Source: Marivirga atlantica (GTDB lineage: Bacteria > Bacteroidota > Bacteroidia > Cytophagales > Cyclobacteriaceae). Taken from it: DNA of 64,000 nucleotides. The DNA is taken from the NCBI RefSeq assembly GCF_016734805.1, contig NZ_JAERQG010000001.1:1302001-1366000 (forward strand), written 5' to 3'. Position numbers and translations under genes: made by a program. Positions 25,935-34,413 of this stretch are shown piece after piece. Under the pieces are notes generated by a model. It ran no database searches, had not been told where the DNA came from, and saw only the letters and a program-made list of their open reading frames with translations. The first letter of the stretch is position 1. Every line of letters begins with the position of its first letter.

Positions 25935-27667
25935 ATGGAGAATTTTGTTGTTTCTGCTAGAAAGTATAGACCGAAAGGATTTGATGAAGTGGTTGGTCAA
26001 AGCCATATTACTTCTACTCTAAAGAATGCTATTGATAACAATCATTTAGCGCAAGCTTTGCTTTTTTGTGGTCCTCGTGGAGTAGGTAAAACTACTTGTG
26101 CGCGTATACTTGCCAGGCTCATCAACGATTTTGATGTTGATAACATGGAAGGTTCTTCTTCTATGAATATTTATGAGCTTGATGCAGCCTCCAATAACTC
26201 AGTAGACGATGTTCGTAACCTGATTGACCAAGTGCGGGTACCACCTCAGCAGGGGAAATATAAGGTGTACATCATTGATGAGGTTCACATGCTTTCTAAT
26301 CAGGCCTTCAATGCCTTCTTGAAAACACTGGAAGAGCCGCCCTCATATGCCATATTTATATTGGCCACTACAGAGAAACATAAGGTAATTCCAACTATAC
26401 TTTCTCGTTGTCAAATTTATGACTTCAATAGAATTCAAGTTTCTAACATTGCAGAGCACCTATTAGATATTGCAAAAAGGGAAAATATTGAAACTGAAGA
26501 AGCAGCACTTCATCTTATCGCCCAGAAGGCAGATGGTGCCCTTCGAGATGCACTTTCTATATTTGATTTGGTAGTGACTTTTTCACCTGATAATAAAATA
26601 ACCTATCAGGCAACTATCGATAATCTGCATATTCTTGATTATGACTACTATTTCAAAATAGTTGATCATCTTTTCGATGAGAATATTCCTCAGAGCCTTT
26701 TAATATTTGATGAAATATTAAAGAAGGGCTTTGATGGACAAAATTTCCTAAATGGCTTATCTGCACATCTTCGAGATTTACTAGTTTGTAAGGATACCGC
26801 AACCCTAGTTTTGTTGGAAGTTTCAGATCAAGTGAAACAGAGATACAATGAGCAGGCCAAGGCTTTGAATACCTCATTTATCCTTACTGCTCTACAGGTT
26901 ATCAATCAGGCCGATCAGACTTATAAGGCAAGCAAAAACCAACGACTGCACGTAGAATTGGCACTGATGAAAATTGCTAAAATTAATAGTGCCATCAGTT
27001 TAGCGAAATCTAACCAAGAGGTTTTAAAAAAAAAAGTGAGCTAGCAGCCGCTAAGGCTGATAGTTCTCAGGAAACAACAGATGAATCGGGTGATAAAGAT
27101 TATCTGAGTCAACTGACTAATGGCCCCAAAAAGGAGCAAAAGCTAAGATCAACAATTGATATTCCTAAACCCGGACAGCAAGCTAAGCCAGCCAATGAAG
27201 CTAGTAAGGTTGTTCTCAATGAAAACTCTGATAATGAACCAAGTCTGGAATTGTCAGAGCCTAATTCACAGTCTGAACAGGAGTCTATTGTTAAATCTGA
27301 AGAATCTATTCCTTTAACAAAGGAGAATTTATCAGAATCAATCCAGCAATACGTAGAAGAGAATAAAGCTATAGATATAATGGCTAAGAATAGCCTGAAA
27401 AGTGATTTTGAATTTGAGGGAAATCAGATTACTTATAAGCTGGCCAATCCTTTAGAAAAAGATAAGGTTGAACTGGAGAAGGGTGCCTTACTAAATCATC
27501 TGCGAGTAAAGTTTAACGAACCCAATTTGAATATTAATTATGTAATTGATGTACAAACGGGATCGTCTAGACCTTATACCCCAAAAGAGAAGTTTGAGGC
27601 CATGATGAATAAAAATCCTGCTCTTGCTAAACTAAGAGATAAACTGGGGTTAGATACTGACTATTGA
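25935..27667 (+). CDS. dnaX: DNA polymerase III subunit tau/gamma, with -1 frameshift
   Basis: Clamp-loader ATPase of the replisome. The first frame (25935-27044) encodes a 369-residue gamma-like product: Walker A GPRGVGKTT (46-53), Walker B VYIIDEVH (111-118), the ELDAASNNSVDDVR block, LKTLEEPP and sensor-1 LATTEKHK. It ends at TAG just after a run of ten A. The -1 frame continues open from there to 27667 (SELAAAKADSS, an acidic hydrophilic linker, then a folded C-terminal domain with KLRDKLGLD), giving a tau-like chain of about 577 residues after a -1 slip. The four-Cys zinc module usual between Walker A and B is absent. Its end overlaps the convergent CPBP gene by 7 bases. A homopolymer sequencing error is the alternative explanation. 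Confidence 0.9.
27026..27059 (+). promoter_or_regulatory. Probable dnaX frameshift/slippage signal
   Basis: Ten A at 27026-27035, read in frame as TTA AAA AAA AAA GTG AGC TAG. It contains A AAA AAA heptamers suited to -1 tandem slippage and is long enough for polymerase slippage. Nine bases downstream a hairpin CAGCC-GCTAA-GGCTG (27045-27059) could act as stimulator. The layout resembles the known dnaX signals of E. coli (A AAA AAG plus stem-loop) and Thermus (A9). Confidence 0.7.
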
Positions 27668-28554
27668 TCATATAATTGATCTAAATGGTGGTTTATTATT
27701 GAATCGCTATTTAGATTCTTGTTTTTGCTTTCAAAATAAATATTAATTACTTGATCTTGGTGTAATTTGTTGAATTCTAATTTAGGATTATTAAAGATGA
27801 CCCCAGCAGTTTTTAAGTAAATATTTTCTAGTGTTATTCTGTCTAGATTAGTCTCATTTCTGATAGTGTCAAAATTCATTTTAGCACCAAAACGTGCTTC
27901 TTTTGACTCAATAATTAAGTTGTATTGAGTATTTTCTATATCAACTTTGGTACTTGTGTTAAATACAATTGATTGAGTTAACAAGATTAGATTAAATAAA
28001 GCATGAAATATAAAACCTAAAAGAAAATGCATCCTAACCCTTACATAACTGAGGCATAGGCCACCAATTATCTGAGATAAGACTAAAAGAGGACTAATTA
28101 TGATTATTATAAGCGTGACATCCTCGAAATTGGTTAAATGAATAAATCCAAACGCTAAAACGAAAAAGTATAAAAAATACGAATAATATTTTTTCCAAAA
28201 TTCTTTTAGCCGATTGCTACCGAGAATATAATTAATTATTCGAAAGATATAGTTATAACGCCAGATTAATGGAAATCTAAAAATCACCTCTTCTAAAAAA
28301 GGGACTAAAATAACGCCAAATACGATTATAAAGGTGACGGAAGTATCGTCTAGCAATCTGTCAATTTGGTGTGATGGTAATTCAATGATACTATATGAAC
28401 TTAACAATTCAAGAAGAAAGTGTACTGCTAAACCTACTATAAGGTTAATGAGTAATAGTAGAGAAAATACTTTAATATTTTGCCACCTTGATAAAGTGCT
28501 TCGGCCTTCATTAGGATTTTTAGAGAACCTTATGAAATCGCTAAGTATTTTCAA
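27661..28554 (-). CDS. CPBP family intramembrane metalloprotease
   Basis: Multi-span membrane protein of the CAAX protease/bacteriocin-processing (CPBP, Abi) family, 297 residues. Visible motifs: EEVIFR (EExxxR), a helix ending FIHL (FxxxH), and HALFN (HxxxN), the three zinc/catalytic motifs, within about seven hydrophobic segments. After the last helix there is an unusual soluble tail of about 90 residues (from about 205) with beta-strand-like sequence. The start is a TTG, 9 bases after the stop of the DUF3078 gene and in the same frame; no ATG is available. Substrate unknown. Confidence 0.82.
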   Translation of the reverse strand: MKILSDFIRFSKNPNEGRSTLSRWQNIKVFSLLLLINLIVGLAVHFLLELLSSYSIIELPSHQIDRLLDDTSVTFIIVFGVILVPFLEEVIFRFPLIWRYNYIFRIINYILGSNRLKEFWKKYYSYFLYFFVLAFGFIHLTNFEDVTLIIIIISPLLVLSQIIGGLCLSYVRVRMHFLLGFIFHALFNLILLTQSIVFNTSTKVDIENTQYNLIIESKEARFGAKMNFDTIRNETNLDRITLENIYLKTAGVIFNNPKLEFNKLHQDQVINIYFESKNKNLNSDSIINHHLDQLYDQ

Positions 28555-28563
28555 TACTTGCTC

Positions 28564-29469
28564 TTAGATCTTCAGGGAGAAGCCTATAGCAATTGCACTC
28601 TTGAACTGAACGCCTGGAGCTAATCTGGTGTCTCCAGTTGTTTCATTCACTACAATTTCTTTCGATTTAATATCCTCATCGTAGATTAATTGCGTGCTAA
28701 AGGTAGCGTTAATGAATTTGTTTACTTTGAAGACTAATGTGTTTTCCCAGTTAACATCTATCTCAGCTAACTCTTCGTAAGCGGCAAAGAGGTTGAGGTT
28801 AGAAGAGAAAGTCACATTTTCTACAATTGTTTTGTTAAAAGCTGAGGCAAAGTTAACACCACCCTGAAACCTGTACTTATCACCAGCCTCAACTCCGTAT
28901 GCTCCACTGCTCGACAGAGAATCATCTAATACAAAAGTTGTTTTAGATGATAATGGTGAAAGGGTAGCATTAAAAATCTTTTTGTATTTATAGGTAATAC
29001 CTATGTTGGCTAGCAAGAAGCCCGGTGCCATAAATTTAGAAATAACTGAATCTCTACCATCAATTTCTTCAACACCTTCAGCAAACTGAGTTCTGAAATC
29101 GACCAAGGCAGAAGCAAACCAGTTTTGAGTCATTTTTCTACTGTATCTTGATGTTAAAATGATATTATCATCAGTTTTTATAAAAGGCTGGTCTTCATCT
29201 CCTTGTCTTAAAATGCCATAAGCCATGTCTAGTCTATTGGCCCACAGATTCTTTCCCTTTTCGTAATCCGCCTTAAAGTTAGTTAGTCCAGTAATTGATA
29301 TAGAGCTTTGGCCACCACCAGCCCAGTTAGTTAAGCTTACTTGCGAAAAGTTTAAGTTGATAACTGCCTCTTTTGTCCAATAAGAGGTGTCTGCAGGAAT
29401 AGTATCATTCTGCGCTTTAAGTTGTAACACGCTAAAAATTATGGCTACAATGAGTGATAGCTTTTTCAT
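28564..29469 (-). CDS. DUF3078 outer-membrane protein
   Basis: A 301-residue protein with a type I signal peptide (MKKLSLIVAIIFSVLQLKAQ). The DUF3078 hallmark follows: NLNFSQVSLTNWAGGGQSS, then KADYEKGKNLWANRLDMAYG, RYSRKMTQNWFASALVDFRTQF and alternating strands to a terminal aromatic-type strand (IAIGFSLKI), consistent with an outer-membrane barrel. Role unknown for the family. It is probably the first gene of a pair with the CPBP protease, 33 bases downstream of the receiver gene on the same strand. Confidence 0.85.
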   Translation of the reverse strand: MKKLSLIVAIIFSVLQLKAQNDTIPADTSYWTKEAVINLNFSQVSLTNWAGGGQSSISITGLTNFKADYEKGKNLWANRLDMAYGILRQGDEDQPFIKTDDNIILTSRYSRKMTQNWFASALVDFRTQFAEGVEEIDGRDSVISKFMAPGFLLANIGITYKYKKIFNATLSPLSSKTTFVLDDSLSSSGAYGVEAGDKYRFQGGVNFASAFNKTIVENVTFSSNLNLFAAYEELAEIDVNWENTLVFKVNKFINATFSTQLIYDEDIKSKEIVVNETTGDTRLAPGVQFKSAIAIGFSLKI

Positions 29470-29502
29470 AGGAGAGAAAATAAATTGGTGTTTACCCTAG
29501 AA

Positions 29503-29916
29503 TTATAAATCTAACGACCTGATTTCATTTAAAGCATTTTCTGTTAATGGCTTTGTAATGAACTTTATCACGTGATCGTTATTAACGATTTTATCAATAT
29601 CTCTTTTATTATCTGAGCTGGAAAGAATTATTACTTTACACTTGTCTTTAACTGTGTCAGTAAATTTTTCAAATTCATATAAAAATACAAAACCATCAAC
29701 TATGGGCATGTTGATGTCAAGAAAGATAATATTTGGTAATTTATCTGGATCATTCTTGTGCTCTTCAAGATACTCTAAGGCACTTTTTCCAGAATTTTTT
29801 ATTTCAACGGTCTTAGCGAATTCGGTAATTTCAATGATTCGTTTACTGATAAAGTTATCAGTATCGTTATCATCTACTAGCATCACTAAATCAACAGTTT
29901 TTGTAGCTGTTACCAT
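29503..29916 (-). CDS. Single-domain response regulator
   Basis: A 137-residue stand-alone receiver. The acidic pair DD in VMLVDDNDTDNF, the phospho-acceptor Asp in NIIFLDINMP, and the conserved Lys in FITKPL are all present. There is no output domain. The DNDTDN start is characteristic of Rcp1-like receivers that pair with kinases carrying the SHDLQEPL H-box; such a kinase lies at 40392-41510, but pairing over that distance is only a guess. A good -7 box is found 124 bases upstream of the ATG. Confidence 0.9.
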   Translation of the reverse strand: MVTATKTVDLVMLVDDNDTDNFISKRIIEITEFAKTVEIKNSGKSALEYLEEHKNDPDKLPNIIFLDINMPIVDGFVFLYEFEKFTDTVKDKCKVIILSSSDNKRDIDKIVNNDHVIKFITKPLTENALNEIRSLDL

Positions 29917-30004
29917 GTAATTCCTTACTTGATTCTATTTCTGTTTACTCTGTTTTAGAGTTATATCTAAACATAAGTAAACTTTTTTTTAATTAAAACT
30001 TATT

Positions 30005-30033
30005 CTGTTTGAAAAATTAGTTTTTTCGAACAG
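30005..30033. other. Hairpin in the leader of the receiver gene
   Basis: CTGTTTGAAAAA, about four bases, TTTTTTCGAACAG: an imperfect 12-bp inverted repeat. It begins where transcription from the box at 30040-30047 would start, so the minus-strand mRNA would carry it at its 5' end. Confidence 0.3.
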
Positions 30034-30039
30034 TGAGTG

Positions 30040-30047
30040 CAAATGTA
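30040..30047 (-). promoter_or_regulatory. -7 box for the receiver gene
   Basis: Minus strand TACATTTG followed by C, an exact consensus match, giving a leader of about 115 bases for the gene starting at 29916. Confidence 0.45.
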
Positions 30048-30062
30048 AGACAATGAACTAAC

Positions 30063-30085
30063 AATTAATCCGTTTTGGATTAATT
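30063..30085 (-). terminator. Weak hairpin at the end of the lytic transglycosylase gene
   Basis: AATTAATCC, loop, GGATTAATT: a 9-bp perfect stem overlapping the stop codon. No T-run follows on the minus strand, so its function as a terminator is uncertain. Confidence 0.3.
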
Positions 30086-32114
30086 ATTTACGTTTAATGA
30101 TAATTATTTCGCCCTCTTTTATACTGTAATCATCTTTGTTATTCCACTCCAGAATTTCCTTAAGGCTTACATTATATTTTCGAGCCAAGCTATAAAGTGT
30201 TTCTCCAGATGATATTTTATGTTCAATGTCAGCTTTTTGCTCAGAAGAACTTTCAGATGAATTGTCTTCATTATCAGATGCTTGTTGCCGCTCACTATCA
30301 GGAATAACCATTTTGTTAACCAGAATTTTTTGGTCAATTGCTAAGGTATCTCTGATGTCTAAATCATTGTAATTAAGTAAATCTGAGATTCTCATATTGA
30401 ACCTGTTTGAGATGGAGAAAAAGGTGTCTCCTTTTTTGATAGTATATTCCATTAACTCAGTATTCTCTCTTTCTTGCTCAAAATTCTCTGTGTCAACTTG
30501 AGTAGAATCAATTTCTATAGCGGAGGTATCATTTTTTAAAGTATCTGAAGTAATCACTTCATGGTCAACAGAGGGAGTTTTATCCAGTTCATGAGAAACA
30601 TCCATAGTGCTGTTAGTAGAGTCTTGTTTAACTGATGTAATCGTACTATCAGTTTCAGCTATGGGTTCAATATTTATTGGCTTAGCAACTTCTTCCTTTT
30701 TAGTTTGGACAGAATCAAGCTGAATGGAACTCTTATCTTTCTGAGAGGGAGCTTTTATCTCAGCTTTTTCATCTATTACTTTTTCCTGTTCTTGTTTTGG
30801 TTTAACAGGCATTCTAATTTCTTTATATTCAACAGGAATATTGCTTGGTCTGTTAAGTCTTAACCACAGCACACGGCCTGCTTTTGGTGTTGCAGGATCT
30901 TTCATTCTATTTTTCCTATAAAGTTTATGCAGCTTTAGTCCATACTTTTGGCTTATCTCCCACATGCTTTCACCAGGTTGAACTGTATGATAATAGAACT
31001 TGGCTCTATTTCTTTTTCTTTGGAGATAATATATTTCTCCTATTTCTAACGACTGTCTAAGTGACATGTCATTAAACTTTCTGAATTTAGATGCCTTTAG
31101 TCCGCCTTTTTCGGCTAATGATTCAACTTTATATCCTTCAGCTGCTACAATTCCTTTTAATCCATTTACTTTAATTTCATGGGCGATGGTAGCGTTTTTA
31201 CTAGCTGCTTTATCTTCAATGATAGGGTATTGATTTTGAAGTCTTTGATTAACCTTCCCCGGTAAATCTACAGTAGGCTCTTTTTTGGTGTTATGATAGG
31301 GTGTGTCACTATTTGCGCGATCAATAGGGACAATAACTGTATAATTTTTATCATCGGGAATTCTACCTCTTAGAAGCCATTTGTTATAGTCTTCGATTAA
31401 TTCCTGTTCTACATTTTCTTCATTGGCAATATCTTTCAAATGTTTGCCTTGAGCATCTTTAACCTCTTTTAAGTAATAAGTAGGTTGTGTTGTACCTAAT
31501 GCATTTTCAAAGGCTACTTTGTGAGCCAGATATTTCTTTAAATACCAATAAGTGTTCTTTGTGATGGGTAGCTTCCGTGCACCAAAATAACGCTCATCAA
31601 TTACACTTCTGGCACCTGCAACACCTCGTTGATAAGCTATTAAAGTATAGGCCCAGTTGTCAAACTGTTCATTGTGCTTTTTGAGATAATTGGCCGCTGC
31701 ATGTGAGGCGGATACTATGTTCATTCTTTCATCAACCTGCCGATCTATTCTGAGGCCATTTTCCAAACCTGATATCTCTTTGAACTGCCAGAAACCTACA
31801 GCATTACTAGATGATACTGCATCAGGGATAAGTGCGCTTTCTTGTATTACTAAATACTTAAAATCATCAGGCAGCCCCTCTTCTTTGAAAATTCTTTCGA
31901 TGATGGGCATGTACATATCTGCCTTCTCCAATTGCTTCTGAAAATAAGAATCGCTTCTTGTCAAAGCATCAACATGAGACTGAATATCTTTGATAGCATC
32001 TTTTGTGAGCTTGAGTTCCATATCCGCAAAATCAATTTTATGCGGAACAGTCTGGCTCAGTCCACTGAATGAAATTAGAAGCAGGTTAAGTACTAGTAAA
32101 CAGGTTATTCTCAT
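30084..32114 (-). CDS. LysM lytic transglycosylase (MltD-like)
   Basis: Periplasmic murein lytic transglycosylase, 676 residues. Signal peptide MRITCLLVLNLLLISFSGLSQ. The SLT/MltD catalytic domain (about 60-200) contains VIQESALIPDAVSSSNAVGFWQF with catalytic Glu in QES, MNIVSASHAAANYL and LIAYQRGVAG. Three LysM peptidoglycan-binding modules follow: YHTVQPGESMWEISQKYGL (about 370-415), YTIKKGDTFFSISNRFNM and HKISSGETLYSLARKYNV at the C-terminus. Between the first and second is an acidic Ser/Thr/Asp-rich linker of about 110 residues. Its start overlaps the stop of the upstream O-methyltransferase gene (ATGA). Confidence 0.93.
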   Translation of the reverse strand: MRITCLLVLNLLLISFSGLSQTVPHKIDFADMELKLTKDAIKDIQSHVDALTRSDSYFQKQLEKADMYMPIIERIFKEEGLPDDFKYLVIQESALIPDAVSSSNAVGFWQFKEISGLENGLRIDRQVDERMNIVSASHAAANYLKKHNEQFDNWAYTLIAYQRGVAGARSVIDERYFGARKLPITKNTYWYLKKYLAHKVAFENALGTTQPTYYLKEVKDAQGKHLKDIANEENVEQELIEDYNKWLLRGRIPDDKNYTVIVPIDRANSDTPYHNTKKEPTVDLPGKVNQRLQNQYPIIEDKAASKNATIAHEIKVNGLKGIVAAEGYKVESLAEKGGLKASKFRKFNDMSLRQSLEIGEIYYLQRKRNRAKFYYHTVQPGESMWEISQKYGLKLHKLYRKNRMKDPATPKAGRVLWLRLNRPSNIPVEYKEIRMPVKPKQEQEKVIDEKAEIKAPSQKDKSSIQLDSVQTKKEEVAKPINIEPIAETDSTITSVKQDSTNSTMDVSHELDKTPSVDHEVITSDTLKNDTSAIEIDSTQVDTENFEQERENTELMEYTIKKGDTFFSISNRFNMRISDLLNYNDLDIRDTLAIDQKILVNKMVIPDSERQQASDNEDNSSESSSEQKADIEHKISSGETLYSLARKYNVSLKEILEWNNKDDYSIKEGEIIIIKRK

Positions 32115-32755
32115 TTTTTTCTTAAGATCATTAAACCATCCCTAATAGGGAAAAGCACATCTTGCACGCGCTCATCGTCATGCACAAATTTATTAAAGCC
32201 AAGGATTGCTTCGGTATCTTTATCTAGTTTTTTACGATTTTTTGCGAGCACTTTGCCGCTCCATAAAACATTGTCAATAAGTATGTAACCTCCTTGCTTA
32301 ACCTGATCGAAGCACAATTTATAGTAGTTCAAATAATTCTCCTTATCGGCATCAATAAATACCATGTCCCATTTTTCATCAAGCGTAGGAACTATATCCA
32401 AAGCATTGCCCTTTAGGAATTTTATTGAATTAGAGAAATCACTTTGATTAAAATAGCTTTGCACACGCTTCTCTAACTCTTCATTGATATCAATAGTGTA
32501 AAGAAGTCCATCTTTCTGAAGCCCTTCTGCCATGCTTAGTGCCGAGTAGCCAGTGTAGGTTCCAATCTCTAAAATCCGAGATGGTTTAATCATATGACTT
32601 AGCATGGAAAGTACTCTACCCTGTAAATGGCCGCTGAGCATGCGTGGTTTCAATACTTGAAGATGCGTTTCTCTATTAATTGATTTTAGAAGCTCAGGTT
32701 CGTTTTCGGTATGTTCTTCTATGTACTTTGATAAATCCTCGTCAAGAAACTCCAT
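32111..32755 (-). CDS. SAM-dependent O-methyltransferase (caffeoyl-CoA type)
   Basis: A 214-residue class I methyltransferase of the O-methyltransferase family 3 group. SAM-binding motif ILEIGTYTGYSALSMA, then YTIDINEE, and the metal-binding acid motif FIDADKENYLNYY. The last residues, MILRKK, are family-typical. Substrate is unknown; bacterial relatives methylate catechols or tRNA hydroxyuridine (TrmR). It lies between the M16 peptidase (6 bases) and the lytic transglycosylase (4-base overlap) in one minus-strand operon. Confidence 0.87.
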   Translation of the reverse strand: MEFLDEDLSKYIEEHTENEPELLKSINRETHLQVLKPRMLSGHLQGRVLSMLSHMIKPSRILEIGTYTGYSALSMAEGLQKDGLLYTIDINEELEKRVQSYFNQSDFSNSIKFLKGNALDIVPTLDEKWDMVFIDADKENYLNYYKLCFDQVKQGGYILIDNVLWSGKVLAKNRKKLDKDTEAILGFNKFVHDDERVQDVLFPIRDGLMILRKK

Positions 32756-32761
32756 AATTGT

Positions 32762-33994
32762 TTATTTGGCGCTGTAAGTTAAAATACTCAAATTTTCCTC
32801 TGCCCATACTTCATTGGCAATATCCATTAATTCGTTGGCAGAAATTTTCTTAATCTGCGTAAAAATCTCGTCTATAGATTCTATGTTGTCTTTATCCAGA
32901 AGGCTACGGCCTAGCATGAGCATGAAGCTCATATTATTTTCTTCAGCCATTGCCAGCTGGCCCATTAGTTGTTCTTTTGCTACATGCAATTGTAAACTGC
33001 CCAAAGGTGTTTTTTGCAGCTTTTGAAGTTCTTTCTTAACTAAATTGATACTTCTATTGAGCTGCCCCGGATCAGTTCCGAAAAATATACTAAATAGTGC
33101 TGTATCAATAAAAGGATGGTAGCCAGCATCAATAGCATAGACAAAACCATGTTTTTCACGCAAAACCATATTTAACCGTGTATTCATTCCTGGTCCTCCA
33201 AGTATGTTTGATAGCATGAAGAATGGTAACCGCTTTGGATGATGAATTGGGTAGGCGGTAGTTCCAATTGCACATTGCGCCTGGCTGATTTCTTTTTTTA
33301 CATTTTTTGTCTTAGGCTTATACTGATCAAATAAAAGGCGATCTCTTTGCCTGGTTTTGTGCGGTATATTGTATAAGTATTTATCAATAAGCCTGTTTAA
33401 CTTTCTTTCTTTGATATCTCCTACAACAGAAAATACTATCCTTTCAGTATCAATATTCTCATCAAGAAAGTTTATAAAGTCTTCTCTTGTAAAACTTTTG
33501 AGGCTTTTCTGTGTGCCTAAGATGTTATTTCCTAACGGATGATCGCTAAAGATAACCTCATCAAACTCATCTTGAATGGCATCTTCAGGTGAATCAGCAT
33601 ACATGGCCATTTCTTCAAGAATGACCTGCCTTTCCTTTTGAATTTGCTTTTCAGGAAAGTTGGAATTGAAAGTGATATCTGTTAATAAATCAATGGCTCT
33701 TTCGACATGTTGTTCCAGAACTGATGCATGGAAAAATATTTTTTCTTTTGTTGTATAAGCATTGAGCTCGCCACCAACAGAGTCTAACCTATTGAGAATA
33801 TGATAAGCCTTCCTTTTCTCAGTTCCTTTGAAAGCCATATGCTCCCAAAAGTGAGCTATTCCAACTTGGTGGGGCTTTTCATCTCTACTGCCTACATCAA
33901 GCGTAAAACCACAATGAACAATTTTTGAATTGTTAACTGGCTGATGTACTACCCGGATTCCGTTATTTAATGTTCTTACCTGAAATGATTTCAT
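32762..33994 (-). CDS. M16 family zinc metallopeptidase
   Basis: Pitrilysin/insulinase-family peptidase, 410 residues, corresponding to the compact single-chain PqqL/MPP-beta-like form. The inverted zinc motif HFWEH (48-52, HxxEH) is intact, followed by MAFKGTEKR and the distal glutamate region ERQVILEEMAMYADSPEDA. The C-terminal half carries the inactive repeat with GGPGMNTRLNMVLREKHGFVY. There is no signal peptide, so it is likely cytoplasmic. It heads an operon with the O-methyltransferase and the lytic transglycosylase. The 420-base region upstream holds its promoter(s). Confidence 0.92.
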   Translation of the reverse strand: MKSFQVRTLNNGIRVVHQPVNNSKIVHCGFTLDVGSRDEKPHQVGIAHFWEHMAFKGTEKRKAYHILNRLDSVGGELNAYTTKEKIFFHASVLEQHVERAIDLLTDITFNSNFPEKQIQKERQVILEEMAMYADSPEDAIQDEFDEVIFSDHPLGNNILGTQKSLKSFTREDFINFLDENIDTERIVFSVVGDIKERKLNRLIDKYLYNIPHKTRQRDRLLFDQYKPKTKNVKKEISQAQCAIGTTAYPIHHPKRLPFFMLSNILGGPGMNTRLNMVLREKHGFVYAIDAGYHPFIDTALFSIFFGTDPGQLNRSINLVKKELQKLQKTPLGSLQLHVAKEQLMGQLAMAEENNMSFMLMLGRSLLDKDNIESIDEIFTQIKKISANELMDIANEVWAEENLSILTYSAK

Positions 33995-34015
33995 GTATGT
34001 AGTTTATTTTTCAAC

Positions 34016-34058
34016 GGCCACATGGAATTCGCTTCGATGAGCTAATTCTCAGTTGGCC
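34016..34058 (-). other. Hairpin in the M16 leader
   Basis: GGCCA/TGGCC outer stem, a small internal loop, and a GAATT/AATTC inner stem with a 14-base apical loop. It begins immediately downstream of the TACTTTCG box (34060-34067), so an mRNA from that box would start with this structure. Confidence 0.3.
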
Positions 34059-34199
34059 TCGAAAGTATAAGATGCCTTGTCATGAGTATGGTCAAATTTT
34101 TAACGACTACCTATAATTCAACATTAACATTTATTGGGCAGTTCGTATAAGACTATCTTGAATGTATATGCTCATTTCATGCTGTCCCCACTTAGCTGG

Positions 34200-34207
34200 C
34201 AAAAGTA
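34200..34207 (-). promoter_or_regulatory. -7 box upstream of the M16 gene
   Basis: Minus strand TACTTTTG followed by C, an exact TAnnTTTG match. It would give a leader of about 200 bases. The inverted repeat at 34226-34257 lies just upstream, where a regulator could bind. Confidence 0.4.
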
Positions 34208-34413
34208 CAAATTTTTGATGGTTTACCTACCTTAAAATTATAGAACAAGAAGGTAGGAGAATGGAGAGAAATTAAAATTTGTTAACACAAGAAATCAGAA
34301 AATGCTTAGTTTTAAAAGTTACAATAGTTGACTGGTCTGCAAAGGGAGCCACCTAATAACTTTAAAATTTTTAGTGTGACTCCATGTGACCTATAAAGCA
34401 AAACTTGTATTAG

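Larger units (their letters stand above)
33995..34413. other. Intergenic region between the divergent M16 and glycosyltransferase genes
   Basis: About 420 bases with no convincing coding frame and no tRNA, tmRNA or riboswitch I can recognise. It contains a hairpin (34016-34058), two minus-strand -7-like boxes (TACTTTCG at 34060-34067, TACTTTTG at 34200-34207) and an 8-bp inverted repeat CCTACCTT-N16-AAGGTAGG (34226-34257). The nested short open frame at 34312-34506 overlaps the glycosyltransferase start and is judged spurious. Confidence 0.6.

Noticed and set aside
28551-28566. Possible readthrough fusion of the DUF3078 and CPBP genes, which are in the same frame
   Set aside because: The TAA stop is clean, the two proteins are unrelated families, and a plausible TTG start follows nine bases later.
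34016-34260. Possible tmRNA, 6S RNA or riboswitch in the large intergenic region
   Set aside because: No CCA-type end, tag frame, 6S-like long interrupted stem or known aptamer core could be recognised; kept only as an unexplained region.
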